64,000 nucleotides of DNA from Alteromonas pelagimontana (GCF_002499975.2 NZ_CP052766.1:806001-870000), one strand, 5' to 3'. Positions 33,814 to 43,188 are shown, counted from the first letter of the stretch. The notes: generated by a model from the sequence alone, not told the origin. A program made the numbers and translations.

Positions 33814-34710
33814 ATGGCAATAATAAATTTTGGTTCGATTAATATCGACCACGTGTATCAGGTTCACCATTTTGTTAAACCCGGTGAAACCCTGGCTTCG
33901 ACGCTCTATCAGCAGTTACTTGGCGGAAAAGGCGCAAATCAGTCTATCGCATTAGCGCAAGCTGGAGCCGACGTAAAACACGTCGGAAGCGTTTGCCAAA
34001 CGGATGCATCATTCAAACAGACATTGATAAAACACGGTGTAGATTGCCGGTACGTCAAATGTGATGAAACGCCATCCGGTCACGCTATCATTCAGGTGAC
34101 TCCCAATGGCGAAAATGCCATTGTCCTGTTTGGCGGAGCCAATCAAACTATTACTCCCGACACAGTTCGCAAAGCTCTGCTAGACACCACATCCTCAGAT
34201 TGGGTACTTACGCAAAACGAAACCAGTGCCATTGATGAAGTTCTCAGGCAAGCTAAAGCCAAGCATTTAAAAGTTGCCTTTAACCCAGCGCCTATGAGCG
34301 ACTCGGTAAAAGATCTGCCGTTGGATTGTGTCGATTTGCTTATCGTTAATGAAACCGAAGCTGCAGCCATTACCGGTGAAGACACGCTTGATGAGATTAT
34401 TGCGTATTTCAAAGCCCATTGGACTCACGCTGAAGTCATCATTACCCTTGGCAAAGCGGGAGTGATAATGATCAGAAAGAATGATGTCATTAAAGTGGAT
34501 GCCTACGTTGTCGATGCCATCGATACGACAGCAGCCGGAGATACCTTTATCGGCTATTTTCTTTCTGCCTACGCCACTCATACAGATGCCAAACAGTCGC
34601 TAAAACGAGGCTGCGCTGCATCCGCAATCGCCGTTACCCGTCAGGGCGCCGCACAGTCGATTCCTTCCGAAAAAGAAGTAGACCGGTTCCTAGCAAAGCA
34701 CCACAAATAA
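33814..34710 (+). CDS. Ribokinase-like PfkB-family sugar kinase
   Basis: 298 residues; GGAAG before the ATG. PfkB motifs: QLLGGKGANQSIALAQAGADV near the N-terminus and DAIDTTAAGDTFIGYFLS with the catalytic Asp; usual DTTGAGD is DTTAAGD here. It phosphorylates a pentose, most likely ribose released by the downstream nucleoside hydrolase, feeding ribose 5-phosphate to the pathway that RpiA (37887) also serves. Begins 20 bases after 6S RNA; 14 bases separate it from the hydrolase gene, so both form one operon. Confidence 0.9.
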   Translation: MAIINFGSINIDHVYQVHHFVKPGETLASTLYQQLLGGKGANQSIALAQAGADVKHVGSVCQTDASFKQTLIKHGVDCRYVKCDETPSGHAIIQVTPNGENAIVLFGGANQTITPDTVRKALLDTTSSDWVLTQNETSAIDEVLRQAKAKHLKVAFNPAPMSDSVKDLPLDCVDLLIVNETEAAAITGEDTLDEIIAYFKAHWTHAEVIITLGKAGVIMIRKNDVIKVDAYVVDAIDTTAAGDTFIGYFLSAYATHTDAKQSLKRGCAASAIAVTRQGAAQSIPSEKEVDRFLAKHHK

Positions 34711-34724
34711 TTAAAGAGTAAATT

Positions 34725-35669
34725 ATGAGTTACAAAATTATTCTGGACACCGATCCAGGTATTGATGATGCAATGGCAATCTTTTTTGCCTTTCAAGCGC
34801 CTGACATTGAAGTATTGGGCCTGACGACAGTGTTTGGCAACGTGCCGGTTACTATGGCTGCGCAAAACGCCCTTACGTTATGTGAATTGGCGGGTAAAGA
34901 CATTCCTGTCACCAAAGGCGTCGGTATGCCATGGGTGGGCCCCGAATCTTCCTATGCGCATTTCGTGCATGGCGATGACGGTTTTGGCAATATTGACTTT
35001 CCGGCTGCGACGCAGCGTGAGTTAGATCCGCGCAGTTCCGCACAATTTATTGTGGATATGGCCAAAAAGTATCCCGGAGAAATTACCCTTGTCGCCATTG
35101 GGCCGCTGGGAAATTTAGCCTTAGCTCTGCGGCTGGAACCGGACCTTCCTAAGTTGGTGAAAGGTGTGAGCATTATGGGAGGCGCTGCCTTCGTACCGGG
35201 CAATGTAACGCCAATTGCTGAAGCTAATATCTGGAACGATGCCCATGCAGCCGAAATTGTGTTTGCTGCTGACTGGGATATCACCATGTTTGGCCTTGAT
35301 GTTACCAATGTCGTTCGGTTTAAAGCGTCATTCGTTGATTCACTAGCAGAAAAAAATTCTACCCTCGGCGGCTTCGTGCAGAAGTCTGCGCAGTTCTACA
35401 TTGATTTTTACACCAAAGACAGTGAAGAACGCGTGTGCTGTTTTCATGACGCCTTTCCACTAGCGCACCTGATTCAGCCACAGTTATTTGAGTTTACTGA
35501 AGGTTATGCTCGCGTTGGTACAGGTGAACTTGATCGCGGACAAACCGTTGTCGCACCTGAAGGCACCACCGCCAGCCCACTGTGGCTAAATGCGCGTAAG
35601 GTCAAAGTAGCAACCGAAGTTGATCGCAAAGGCCTGGAAGACTTATTTGTTTCCACTTACGCGTTATAA
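34725..35669 (+). CDS. Inosine-uridine-preferring nucleoside hydrolase (IunH family)
   Basis: 314 residues. The N-terminal IILDTDPGIDDAMAIFFA is the DTDPGxDDxxA calcium-binding signature; NIWNDAHAAEIVF and GLDVTN also fit. Ribosome site AGAG before ATG. It splits nucleosides to base and ribose, which the preceding kinase could phosphorylate: a nucleoside salvage pair. No signal peptide, so cytoplasmic. No transporter gene is adjacent. Confidence 0.93.
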   Translation: MSYKIILDTDPGIDDAMAIFFAFQAPDIEVLGLTTVFGNVPVTMAAQNALTLCELAGKDIPVTKGVGMPWVGPESSYAHFVHGDDGFGNIDFPAATQRELDPRSSAQFIVDMAKKYPGEITLVAIGPLGNLALALRLEPDLPKLVKGVSIMGGAAFVPGNVTPIAEANIWNDAHAAEIVFAADWDITMFGLDVTNVVRFKASFVDSLAEKNSTLGGFVQKSAQFYIDFYTKDSEERVCCFHDAFPLAHLIQPQLFEFTEGYARVGTGELDRGQTVVAPEGTTASPLWLNARKVKVATEVDRKGLEDLFVSTYAL

Positions 35670-35680
35670 GCAATTCATAC

Positions 35681-35722
35681 TGATGCGCTGAGTGAGCACA
35701 CATCAAGGTGGATTAGTATTAT
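35681..35722. repeat. Intergenic palindromic repeat, copy 3
   Basis: Reverse complement reads AATACTAATCC-ACCTTGATGTGTGCTCACTCAGCGC, closely like the copy at 28618-28657. Located after the nucleoside hydrolase gene. Confidence 0.65.
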
Positions 35723-35738
35723 TCCTGTTTCAGGTTAG

Positions 35739-35775
35739 GTAGATACTGGAACCCGCGGAGGGTTCCAGTGTCTAC
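35739..35775. terminator. Long hairpin after the nucleoside hydrolase gene
   Basis: GTAGATACTGGAACC (35739-35753) and GGTTCCAGTGTCTAC (35761-35775) pair over 15 bp with one A/G mismatch and a 7-base loop. No T-run follows, so termination is uncertain, and it may be another repeat-type element. Confidence 0.5.
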
Positions 35776-35819
35776 ATTGTCATCCTTTGCTGATTTTTAT
35801 TTTGAGGATTGACTGATTC

Positions 35820-37208
35820 ATGCATATTGCTCCAAAGCCATTTGACGAAGAACAACGTCTTTCCGACCTGCTGAGCTATGACGTTCTTGATACCGAAGCT
35901 GAAGCGCTGTTTGACGAACTCACACAACTTGCCTCACAAATCTGCGGTACTCCCATCGCCCTGGTAAGCTTAATAGATTCTGACCGCCAATGGTTTAAAT
36001 CAAAAGTGGGTATTAATGAAACCGAAACGTCGCGCAATGTCGCTTTTTGTGCTCACGCCATTTTGCAGGACGAAGTATTTGAAGTTGCCGACGCATCAAA
36101 AGACCCTCGCTTTAAAGATAACCCTTTAGTAGAGAAAAGCCCCAATATACGTTTTTACGCTGGCGCGCCTCTGATCACGCCCAACGGACACGCCATCGGC
36201 ACGCTTTGCGCGCTTAGCAGCAAACCGAAAACGCTGACTTGTACGCAGAAGCAAGCATTAAAAACATTAAGTCGGGCGGTCATCTCGCAGTTAGAGCTTA
36301 GAAAGAAAAACCAGGAACTGCGACGAATAAATCATTTCAGGTCTGAATTTCTATCCTATATAAGCCACGAAATTCGTACGCCAATGAACGCCATTAATAC
36401 GTTCAGCAGGTTACTGAAAAAGGAAGCCAAAGCGACAAATTTACCGGAGTTCTTTTCGGAATCGCTTACCCACATCGTAAAGAGCGGAGACAGATTATTA
36501 GAAATTGTAAACTCGGTTCTGGATATCCAGCAGCTTGAAACCGGTAAATTAACACTGCTGCCCCGAGTGATTACCAGCAAAGATTTTTTTGTTCATTTAT
36601 TTACGTTAATGAATGTTCGCGCTGAAGACGAGAATGTAACCTTTCAGTGGCACATCGATGACAGTCTGCCGCCAGTGATGAAACTGGACGACACTAAATT
36701 TGGTCAGATTGTGCTAAACATACTTAGCAACGCCATTAAATATACACCTGCCACTAAAAACGTGATCTGCCAGATTTTTTATGCTCAGGAGCAACTTGTT
36801 CTGGTAGTAAAGGATGAAGGTATCGGCATCAGTGAAGAAGAACAGCAACGCCTGTTTTCACCGTATCATCGTACTGACGATGCGAAAAAATTTGAAGGCA
36901 CCGGGCTAGGTTTGGCCATTACCAAAGGCTTAGTTGACTTGATGGAAGGTCAGATTACGGTTAAAAGCCACGCGGGCAGCGGCTCAACGTTTAAAATAAG
37001 TATTCCTGTTGCACCACCTACCGCGCAAGATATTGCCGACGCGCAAGCGCCCGCTAGTGACGTAAAACTTGCTATTAAAGCCAACCCTGCCATTACTGAT
37101 AAAACCAAACTGCTTGCCGATGGCTTAGACGCCGTTCTTACTAAACCTGTTGAAGTTGGCGCGTTGATCCATATTCTAAATCAATATTTAAGCGAAGATA
37201 AAAAATAA
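35820..37208 (+). CDS. GAF-domain histidine kinase with truncated receiver
   Basis: 462 residues, cytoplasmic (no membrane helix). Residues ~20-165 are a GAF domain (VLDTEAEALFDELTQLA, IALVSLIDSDRQWFKS, RNVAFCAHAIL, FYAGAPLITPNGHAIGTLCAL). HisKA at ~180-245 has SYISHEIRTPMNAIN with the phospho-His. The ATPase domain (~285-400) shows LNILSNAIKYTP, VKDEGIGISEEEQQRLF and GTGLGLAITKGL. The last ~55 residues read ADGLDAVLTKPVEVGALIHIL, the C-terminal part of a receiver domain with its Lys, but the phospho-acceptor part is missing. Starts with no clear ribosome site; four bases before ygfA. No partner regulator is nearby. Confidence 0.88.
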   Translation: MHIAPKPFDEEQRLSDLLSYDVLDTEAEALFDELTQLASQICGTPIALVSLIDSDRQWFKSKVGINETETSRNVAFCAHAILQDEVFEVADASKDPRFKDNPLVEKSPNIRFYAGAPLITPNGHAIGTLCALSSKPKTLTCTQKQALKTLSRAVISQLELRKKNQELRRINHFRSEFLSYISHEIRTPMNAINTFSRLLKKEAKATNLPEFFSESLTHIVKSGDRLLEIVNSVLDIQQLETGKLTLLPRVITSKDFFVHLFTLMNVRAEDENVTFQWHIDDSLPPVMKLDDTKFGQIVLNILSNAIKYTPATKNVICQIFYAQEQLVLVVKDEGIGISEEEQQRLFSPYHRTDDAKKFEGTGLGLAITKGLVDLMEGQITVKSHAGSGSTFKISIPVAPPTAQDIADAQAPASDVKLAIKANPAITDKTKLLADGLDAVLTKPVEVGALIHILNQYLSEDKK

Positions 37209-37212
37209 AAAG

Positions 37213-37815
37213 ATGTCTCTTATTAATGATCGTATGGCGTTACGCCGACAGTTTCGTCAAGCCCGCCGCGCGCTATCTCAAAACCAGCAGGCACAAGCTG
37301 CACAGCAAATATGCCAGCAGGTGCAGAGTATGCCGGAACTCGCTCAGGCAAAGCGGATTGCGGCCTACTTAGCCAATGACGGAGAAGTGAGCCTGGCGCC
37401 TACTCTTGCTGCGTGCTGGCAGCGAGACATTGCCACTTCCCTGCCTGTACTTCATCCTGTTACCAAAACGCATTTATTGATGTTGGATTACCACCTGCAT
37501 ACCTCGATGACCAGAAACAGGTTTAATATCGCTGAACCACAGCTCGCCTGCCAGGCAATACGGCTGCTAAGTGAACATACGCTTATATTTATGCCGTTAG
37601 TCGGATTTGATGAGCAAGGAAATCGTCTTGGCATGGGGGGGGGATTTTATGATCGCACTTTAGCGAATTTGAAAAACTACGCCCAACAGCCGTTACTTTT
37701 TGGCGTTGCACACGACTGCCAACAGGCAGAATCGCTACCCATTCAACCCTGGGATGTGCCACTTGATGGCGTCATCACTCCCACTCAAATCATCCGAACA
37801 AAAAGGAATCACTAA
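37213..37815 (+). CDS. ygfA: 5-formyltetrahydrofolate cyclo-ligase
   Basis: 200 residues. RRQFRQARRALS with the substrate-binding Arg/Lys set, EVSLAPTLAACW, and LGMGGGFYDRTLA, the ATP-binding loop with the family's GMGGGYYDR. Converts 5-formyl-THF to 5,10-methenyl-THF. In E. coli it follows 6S RNA; here a kinase/hydrolase pair and a histidine kinase intervene, and it lies just before rpiA. The codons for GMGGG contain a run of nine G (37635-37643), a slippage-prone site. Confidence 0.93.
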   Translation: MSLINDRMALRRQFRQARRALSQNQQAQAAQQICQQVQSMPELAQAKRIAAYLANDGEVSLAPTLAACWQRDIATSLPVLHPVTKTHLLMLDYHLHTSMTRNRFNIAEPQLACQAIRLLSEHTLIFMPLVGFDEQGNRLGMGGGFYDRTLANLKNYAQQPLLFGVAHDCQQAESLPIQPWDVPLDGVITPTQIIRTKRNH

Positions 37816-37886
37816 AAAGTTAACTGTTGATTGCCAATCGCGGTAAATTTTCAGGTAAACTTCGACAAAACCGAACAGGAGTGGTT

Positions 37887-38543
37887 ATGGATCAGAACGC
37901 AAAAAAGCAGGCTGTTGCACTGGCAGCTCTGGAATACATTAAACCTGATACTGTCATTGGAGTCGGTACCGGCTCCACCGTGAATTTTTTTATTGATGCA
38001 CTCGCATCCATCAAACACACCTTTGCTGGTGCGGTGTCCAGTTCTAAAGCGTCTACTGATCGTCTGTCAGCGCTAGGCATTGAAGTTTTTGAACTAAATG
38101 ACGTTGATAGTCTTTCTATTTATGTTGACGGCGCTGATGAAGTCACTGAACACAAGCATATGATAAAAGGCGGTGGTGCAGCATTAACGCAAGAAAAAAT
38201 AGTTTGCGCTGTAGCCAAGACGTTTGTATGCATTGTCGATGATTCAAAGCAAGTGCCCGTACTGGGAAAGTTCCCCTTACCTGTAGAAGTGATTCCCATG
38301 GCTCGCTCGTATGTAGCGCGGGAGCTGGTGAAATTAGGTGGAGATCCGGTTTATCGGCAAGGTGTTATTACCGACAACGGCAATGTCATTCTTGATGTTC
38401 ACAATCTTACTATTATTAATCCCAGAGAGTTAGAAGCCACCATCAATAATATTGCGGGTGTTGTCACTAATGGGATTTTTGCCTTACGCGGCGCAGATGT
38501 GGTCCTTGCCGCTACCGATAACGGTGTAGCCACCTTCAAGTAA
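37887..38543 (+). CDS. rpiA: Ribose-5-phosphate isomerase A
   Basis: 218 residues from the ATG at 37887, with AGGAG ten bases upstream; an open upstream extension of 20 codons lacks family residues. Motifs [53 protein letters not shown] with the catalytic Glu and Lys. Interconverts ribose 5-phosphate and ribulose 5-phosphate. In the usual ygfA-rpiA-serA neighbourhood. Confidence 0.96.
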   Translation: MDQNAKKQAVALAALEYIKPDTVIGVGTGSTVNFFIDALASIKHTFAGAVSSSKASTDRLSALGIEVFELNDVDSLSIYVDGADEVTEHKHMIKGGGAALTQEKIVCAVAKTFVCIVDDSKQVPVLGKFPLPVEVIPMARSYVARELVKLGGDPVYRQGVITDNGNVILDVHNLTIINPRELEATINNIAGVVTNGIFALRGADVVLAATDNGVATFK

Positions 38544-38550
38544 CATTCAT

Positions 38551-38584
38551 GCAAGAAGCCGATGCCATGGCGTCAGCTTCTTGC
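38551..38584 (+). terminator. Terminator-like hairpin after rpiA
   Basis: GCAAGAAGC-CGATGCCATGGCGTC-GCTTCTTGC type symmetry: CAAGAAGC (38552-38559) pairs with GCTTCTTG (38576-38583), with the GCCATGGC inner pairing. Followed by GCTGGTTTATT. Confidence 0.6.
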
Positions 38585-38782
38585 GCTGGTTTATTCCCTT
38601 AGCTTCAGTACGCAAACCTAATACTGCGATAGAAGCAATGTAACGTTGTTTCTGAGAGATAATCTTTAAACCAACAGCACTTGCGTAAAAAAGCGCTTTT
38701 AACCACCTACGACTTCTGCTATTTTATCCATATAGACGTCCAGATGTCTTTTTATTTTCCCTTCAGTTTGAGAGCAAAGGCA

Positions 38783-40012
38783 ATGAGTAAAGTTTCACTT
38801 CCCAAGGATAAAATCAAAATTCTGCTCTTAGAAGGTGTTCACCATAGTGCTGTGGAAACCTTTAAGAACAACGGCTACACCAATATAGAATATCTGAAAA
38901 CATCGTTACCTGAGGATGAATTAATTGAAAAAGTAAAAGATGTGCATTTTATTGGCCTTCGTTCACGCACTCACATTACTGAAGCCGTTGTCGAAGCCGC
39001 TCAGAAACTTGTTGCTATAGGCTGCTTTTGTATTGGCACCAATCAAGTAGATTTGACCGCTACCCAGGTGCGCGGAATTCCTGTGTTTAACGCCCCCTTC
39101 TCAAACACACGGTCAGTCGCAGAACTGGTGCTTGGGCAGCTAATTTTGTTGCTGCGTGGCGTGCCCTCGAAGAATGCTAAGGCGCACCGCGGCGAATGGG
39201 AAAAAAGTGCGGTTGGTTCGTACGAAGCTCGCGGCAAAACCCTTGGCATTGTTGGGTATGGCCATATCGGTACCCAGTTAAGCATTTTAGCCGAACATTT
39301 GGGCATGCGAGTCCAGTTTTTTGATATCGAAGATAAACTGGTGTTAGGGAACTCTACGCAGGTTAAAACGCTGGAAGCCTTATTGGCAACCTCAGATGTC
39401 GTCTCCCTGCACGTACCGGAAACGGCACAAACCAAAAATATGATTGGTGAGAAAGAGCTGTCTCACATGAAAAAAGGCAGCATTTTGATTAATGCTTCTC
39501 GTGGTACCATTGTTGATATTGATGCACTGGTCAATGCGCTAGAAAGTGAGCACCTAAATGGCGCAGCCATTGATGTTTTCCCTGTTGAGCCTAAATCCAA
39601 TAATGAGGAATTTCTGTCACCTCTGCGAGATTTCGATAATGTAATTCTTACTCCCCATGTTGGCGGCAGCACTCAGGAAGCACAGGAAAATATCGGCATT
39701 GAAGTGGCTGGCAAACTCGCCAAATACAGTGATAACGGTTCTACTCTGTCTGCGGTTAACTTTCCTGAAGTCTCGTTACCCGATCATCCAGGGCGTTCAA
39801 GGTTATTGCATGTTCACCAAAACCGTCCTGGCGTACTTACCCGAATTAACCAGACCTTTGCTGAAAAAGGAATTAACATTGCTGCACAATACTTACAAAC
39901 CAGTGCCGATATTGGTTATGTAGTAGTGGATGTTGAAGCGGATAAGGCTTATGAAGCGCTTGCTCAGTTGCAGCAAATTGACGGTACGATTAAAACCCGC
40001 ATCCTGCATTAA
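38783..40012 (+). CDS. serA: D-3-phosphoglycerate dehydrogenase
   Basis: 409 residues from the ATG at 38783 (MSKVSLPKDKIKILLLEGVH); the longer frame from 38681 has no family similarity. NAD fold: GKTLGIVGYGHIGTQLSILAEHLGM with the Rossmann motif, INASRGTIVDIDAL, and the C-terminal ACT domain (LLHVHQNRPGVLTRINQTFAEKGINI) for serine inhibition. First step of serine synthesis. Standing alone after rpiA with a terminator behind it. Confidence 0.97.
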   Translation: MSKVSLPKDKIKILLLEGVHHSAVETFKNNGYTNIEYLKTSLPEDELIEKVKDVHFIGLRSRTHITEAVVEAAQKLVAIGCFCIGTNQVDLTATQVRGIPVFNAPFSNTRSVAELVLGQLILLLRGVPSKNAKAHRGEWEKSAVGSYEARGKTLGIVGYGHIGTQLSILAEHLGMRVQFFDIEDKLVLGNSTQVKTLEALLATSDVVSLHVPETAQTKNMIGEKELSHMKKGSILINASRGTIVDIDALVNALESEHLNGAAIDVFPVEPKSNNEEFLSPLRDFDNVILTPHVGGSTQEAQENIGIEVAGKLAKYSDNGSTLSAVNFPEVSLPDHPGRSRLLHVHQNRPGVLTRINQTFAEKGINIAAQYLQTSADIGYVVVDVEADKAYEALAQLQQIDGTIKTRILH

Positions 40013-40038
40013 TCGTTTTAGCTAATCGAAATTATAAG

Positions 40039-40068
40039 AAACGCCGCTCACAGCGGCGTTCTTCATTC
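40039..40068 (+). terminator. Terminator after serA
   Basis: AACGCCGCT/AGCGGCGTT, 9-bp perfect stem with a three-base loop, then TCTTCATTCTTT. It ends just before the stop of the convergent DUF481 gene. Confidence 0.85.
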
Positions 40069-40069
40069 T

Positions 40070-40816
40070 TTAAAAGAAACTATACACTAACGTTACGGCG
40101 GTTTCGGTATCCAGTTTCTCAATTCCTGAGTCTACATTGGAGTTATGATCCAATTTAATGGCGACTTTCATTGACAAATTTCCGCTAATAGTCGCGGTTA
40201 GTGCAGATTCCGAACGAGACTTCGTGTTGTCAGAACCAACTTCCGTACTCAATGTCTGCGTAAACTTGGATGTATCAGAAATCAACCACTGATAAGCTGC
40301 AGAAGCACGAACAATGAAACCATTTTGCTTTTCGCCTTCTATCGTTTCCTGCCACGTATAACCCGGACCAAGTGAGTATTCCAGAGACTGACGATCGCTT
40401 TCCCAAATCTGTTGGTTCCAACCGGCAGCAACAGTCGACTGATAATTAAAGCTGCTGAATCTGTCATCTTTGTAAGAACCGAAGCCGAATAGACGGTAAT
40501 CTGGGTTATCCAACTTGTAGTTTGCCTGCGCAGAGCCATAGAACTTCTGAGCTGAAGTACGATCTTCATCTTCGCCTGCATCATTTTCTACCGATTCTTT
40601 TTTATAAAGCCCTTCGATGTTGTAGTCATTACTCCAGCGCTCGAGTTCCTGATGTGACTCTAATGAACCGCTGATTGACGTGCTGTCAGTGTTACCCGTG
40701 GTAAAAATAAAGCCCAAGCCACCTTCCAGAGAAAACGCTTTTTGATCGTCCTGCGCCATGGCATTAGACGCGCCCATTACACCGACAAGTGCGGTAACAA
40801 GTACTGTTTTTTTCAT
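40070..40816 (-). CDS. DUF481 outer-membrane protein, paralogue 1
   Basis: 248 residues. Signal peptide MKKTVLVTALVGVMGASNAMA, then the DUF481 pattern SLEGGLGFIFTTGNTDSTSISGSLESHQELERWSNDYNIEGLY and repeated aromatic amphipathic strands, ending ETAVTLVYSFF with the C-terminal Phe used in outer-membrane assembly. Predicted beta-barrel; role unknown. Shares length, layout and end with the next gene (40981-41802). Confidence 0.87.
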   Translation of the reverse strand: MKKTVLVTALVGVMGASNAMAQDDQKAFSLEGGLGFIFTTGNTDSTSISGSLESHQELERWSNDYNIEGLYKKESVENDAGEDEDRTSAQKFYGSAQANYKLDNPDYRLFGFGSYKDDRFSSFNYQSTVAAGWNQQIWESDRQSLEYSLGPGYTWQETIEGEKQNGFIVRASAAYQWLISDTSKFTQTLSTEVGSDNTKSRSESALTATISGNLSMKVAIKLDHNSNVDSGIEKLDTETAVTLVYSFF

Positions 40817-40980
40817 GTAAAGTTCCTATTTAATGTTGATACGTGTGCCACACCGACCACTGCATAAAAAGAAGATAAGTCAGTGCGCGTAAGTTTTCGC
40901 TGTAAGCGTATCTACACCTTAATCAATGATGGCTGGGTAGGCTGCCTTTACATTAACTGGTGCAAAAACGTTTGAATTAT

Positions 40981-41802
40981 TTAAAAGAATCGGTAAACGA
41001 TGGACACGCTAGTTTCTGTATTCAACCCTTCGACATCCTGTAGCGGAGCGGTTTCATGACTTAGTACAAATGACAGTTTCATGGCCAGAGAATCAAATAT
41101 ATTAGCAGACATGGTGGTTTCCGACCGCGACTTCATGTTATCTGCCCCGGCTTCCGTGCTGATAAATTGCCGAAATTTAGCGCCTGTATACCACTGGTAT
41201 TGATATTCAGCAGAAGCTCGCAACACAATACCGTTATTGACGTTTGACACTGTGCCATCCTCAGCCGATACAAATGTGTAACCTGGACCTATGCTATATT
41301 TAAATAGACTTTCGTCATCATTCCAAACCCGTTGCGACCAACCGGTAGCCAGAGACGCCCGGTAGTTATAGCCGTTAAACTGGTCATTTTCATAGTCGCC
41401 GTACATGAACAGGCGGCTGCCGGGTGTGGCAAGTTTATAATCAAATTGCGCGTAACCGAAAAAACGCTGCGCAGTGACTTCGCGAACATCTTTGCCATCA
41501 CGCTCCACCTCACTCTGCTTATACAGCAACTGGGCAAAATAGTAATTGTTCCAGTAGCGAGTTTCATGTTCTGATGTCACTCCCGCTTTCACCGACGACG
41601 CATTGGTATTTCCCGTTGCGGCAAGAATACCTAATTCACCATCCAGGGAAAAGCTGGGTTCACCATCGTCGGCATAGGCCTGAAATTCTGAATGATAAAG
41701 CGTCTGGATAAGGTTACGATCGTCAGCCCAAGCAGAAGCGCTGCCCCCCAGTAACGATAACAGGGACAGAACCAATAAACATGTGACAGATTGGTAATGC
41801 AT
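40981..41802 (-). CDS. DUF481 outer-membrane protein, paralogue 2
   Basis: 273 residues. Signal peptide (LVLSLLSLLGGSASAWA), then SLDGELGILAATGNTNASSVKAGVTSEHETRYWNNYYFAQLLYKQ, RFFGYAQFDYKLATPGSRLFMYGDYEND and the C-terminal ETSVSIVYRFF, closely like paralogue 1. A 164-base gap separates them, so each may have a promoter. A tandem duplication with divergence. Confidence 0.87.
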   Translation of the reverse strand: MHYQSVTCLLVLSLLSLLGGSASAWADDRNLIQTLYHSEFQAYADDGEPSFSLDGELGILAATGNTNASSVKAGVTSEHETRYWNNYYFAQLLYKQSEVERDGKDVREVTAQRFFGYAQFDYKLATPGSRLFMYGDYENDQFNGYNYRASLATGWSQRVWNDDESLFKYSIGPGYTFVSAEDGTVSNVNNGIVLRASAEYQYQWYTGAKFRQFISTEAGADNMKSRSETTMSANIFDSLAMKLSFVLSHETAPLQDVEGLNTETSVSIVYRFF

Positions 41803-41878
41803 ATCTTTTATTCTGTTGTGATTATTTAGCGCATGTCATACACACCCGTCCCTGGCTCTTATTTCTAGGTTCCGTTTT

Positions 41879-42703
41879 TTAATTAAGCAGAGATGAAACT
41901 TTTTCTGTTTCTTTATTTGCGAAACTTACTGCGGTATCCAGTGTTTCGTCTCCAACTGTGAGCACGTTGGTCATTTGCGCGGGAAGCAATTCAATATTAG
42001 CGAAGGTTTCCCGGCGATTTTCCCGAATTGTAACGCGTTGTGCGCAAGCTAACAAAGCAATATCCGCGTCAGTTGCCTGTTTTTGCAAATTATGGAGATT
42101 TTTTACTGCGAAATACAAGGGCATAGGGAGCCGCCATTGTTCCATTATCGTGCCACTACAGGCAGCAAAGGAGAAGCCAAAATGTTGCTCCTGTCTTTCC
42201 CACGGTAATAAGGAATCATCGCTGTTGGTGTAAGCTTTATAGCGTTCTGGCGTTCGTTTGGCGACAACTAATTCGCTTAAATTCTGCAGTATTCCCATGA
42301 CAAAAAACCGCTCACTGCCGCGAATCCCGCTTTGCTTGGCAAGATGCTTTCCCACCATGCCGCAATATACCGATTCCTGCCAATGCCTATCGAGCCGAAT
42401 CAAATCCGAACCAAAATGCTGAAAGGCAGTATTTGCCGTTTCAGCCACCACCAGATTATATAAAGCTTCGCCGCCAATCACATTTATTGCTTTTGCAATG
42501 GATTCTATTTGAGAAGGAAAGCGAAATAACGCGCTGTTGGCGAGACGCAGAATTTTGGCGGTAAGGGAAGGATCAACGGCAATAAGACGTGCGATATCTT
42601 CGGCGCCAGAGCGCCTATCGTCTAAAACATCTCTTATTTTTATACACACGCCAGGTAGCGTAAAAGATTGTGTAGCAAAAGCCACATATTTTTCCAAAGT
42701 CAT
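41879..42703 (-). CDS. HDOD-domain signalling protein
   Basis: 274 residues. HDOD features: FTLPGVCIKIRDVLDDRRSGAEDIARLIAVDPSLTAKILRLANSALFRFPSQI, then VIGGEALYNLVVAETANTAF. These domains lack the HD metal residues and act in regulation and signal transduction. The C-terminus has no other domain. Monocistronic, between DUF481 and DUF1289. Confidence 0.88.
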   Translation of the reverse strand: MTLEKYVAFATQSFTLPGVCIKIRDVLDDRRSGAEDIARLIAVDPSLTAKILRLANSALFRFPSQIESIAKAINVIGGEALYNLVVAETANTAFQHFGSDLIRLDRHWQESVYCGMVGKHLAKQSGIRGSERFFVMGILQNLSELVVAKRTPERYKAYTNSDDSLLPWERQEQHFGFSFAACSGTIMEQWRLPMPLYFAVKNLHNLQKQATDADIALLACAQRVTIRENRRETFANIELLPAQMTNVLTVGDETLDTAVSFANKETEKVSSLLN

Positions 42704-42772
42704 TACTACTGAAAAACCTTCCCGATTAAATCAACGGCAATTATACCTGTCAGAGGATTAATCACAGCTTCT

Positions 42773-43072
42773 TTAATCCTGCTTTTGTGGATTATCATCG
42801 TATCCGAATAAGTCTTGTTGTTGAGGCACAGGCGCGTCGCTGGATTTTACAGAGGTTTTGCGCCGCAGCGCTTGCTGTTTACGGCGTTGGCAGGCAGCAA
42901 TAATCTTTCTACGTGTCGCATCGTCTACTTGAAGCCAATACAAACGCTCGTCTCTACTGCGATAGCAACCAATACAATAGCCCCGCCCCCCCGACTGGCA
43001 CACGCCAATACAAGGGCTGGGCACGGCAAAAAACTCTAGCTGCCTGGCGGCAGGATCGCTATTTGATGCCAT
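42773..43072 (-). CDS. DUF1289-family small Cys-rich protein
   Basis: 99 residues. The Cys pattern PSPCIGVCQSGGRGYCIGCYRSRDERLYW with four Cys spaced C-x3-C-x7-C-x2-C and the trailing E..W-L are the DUF1289 signature; possibly a metal or Fe-S site. Basic C-terminal tail. Role unknown. Confidence 0.88.
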   Translation of the reverse strand: MASNSDPAARQLEFFAVPSPCIGVCQSGGRGYCIGCYRSRDERLYWLQVDDATRRKIIAACQRRKQQALRRKTSVKSSDAPVPQQQDLFGYDDNPQKQD

Positions 43073-43188
43073 TATCGTTCTTGCTCACGCGCGATTCGCA
43101 ACTTCTGATTACAAGTCATTCAAGTATACCAGCAGGACCAGGCAAATCGCATTAGATCTACTGAGAATGCTAATTGTTCGCTCACCCG

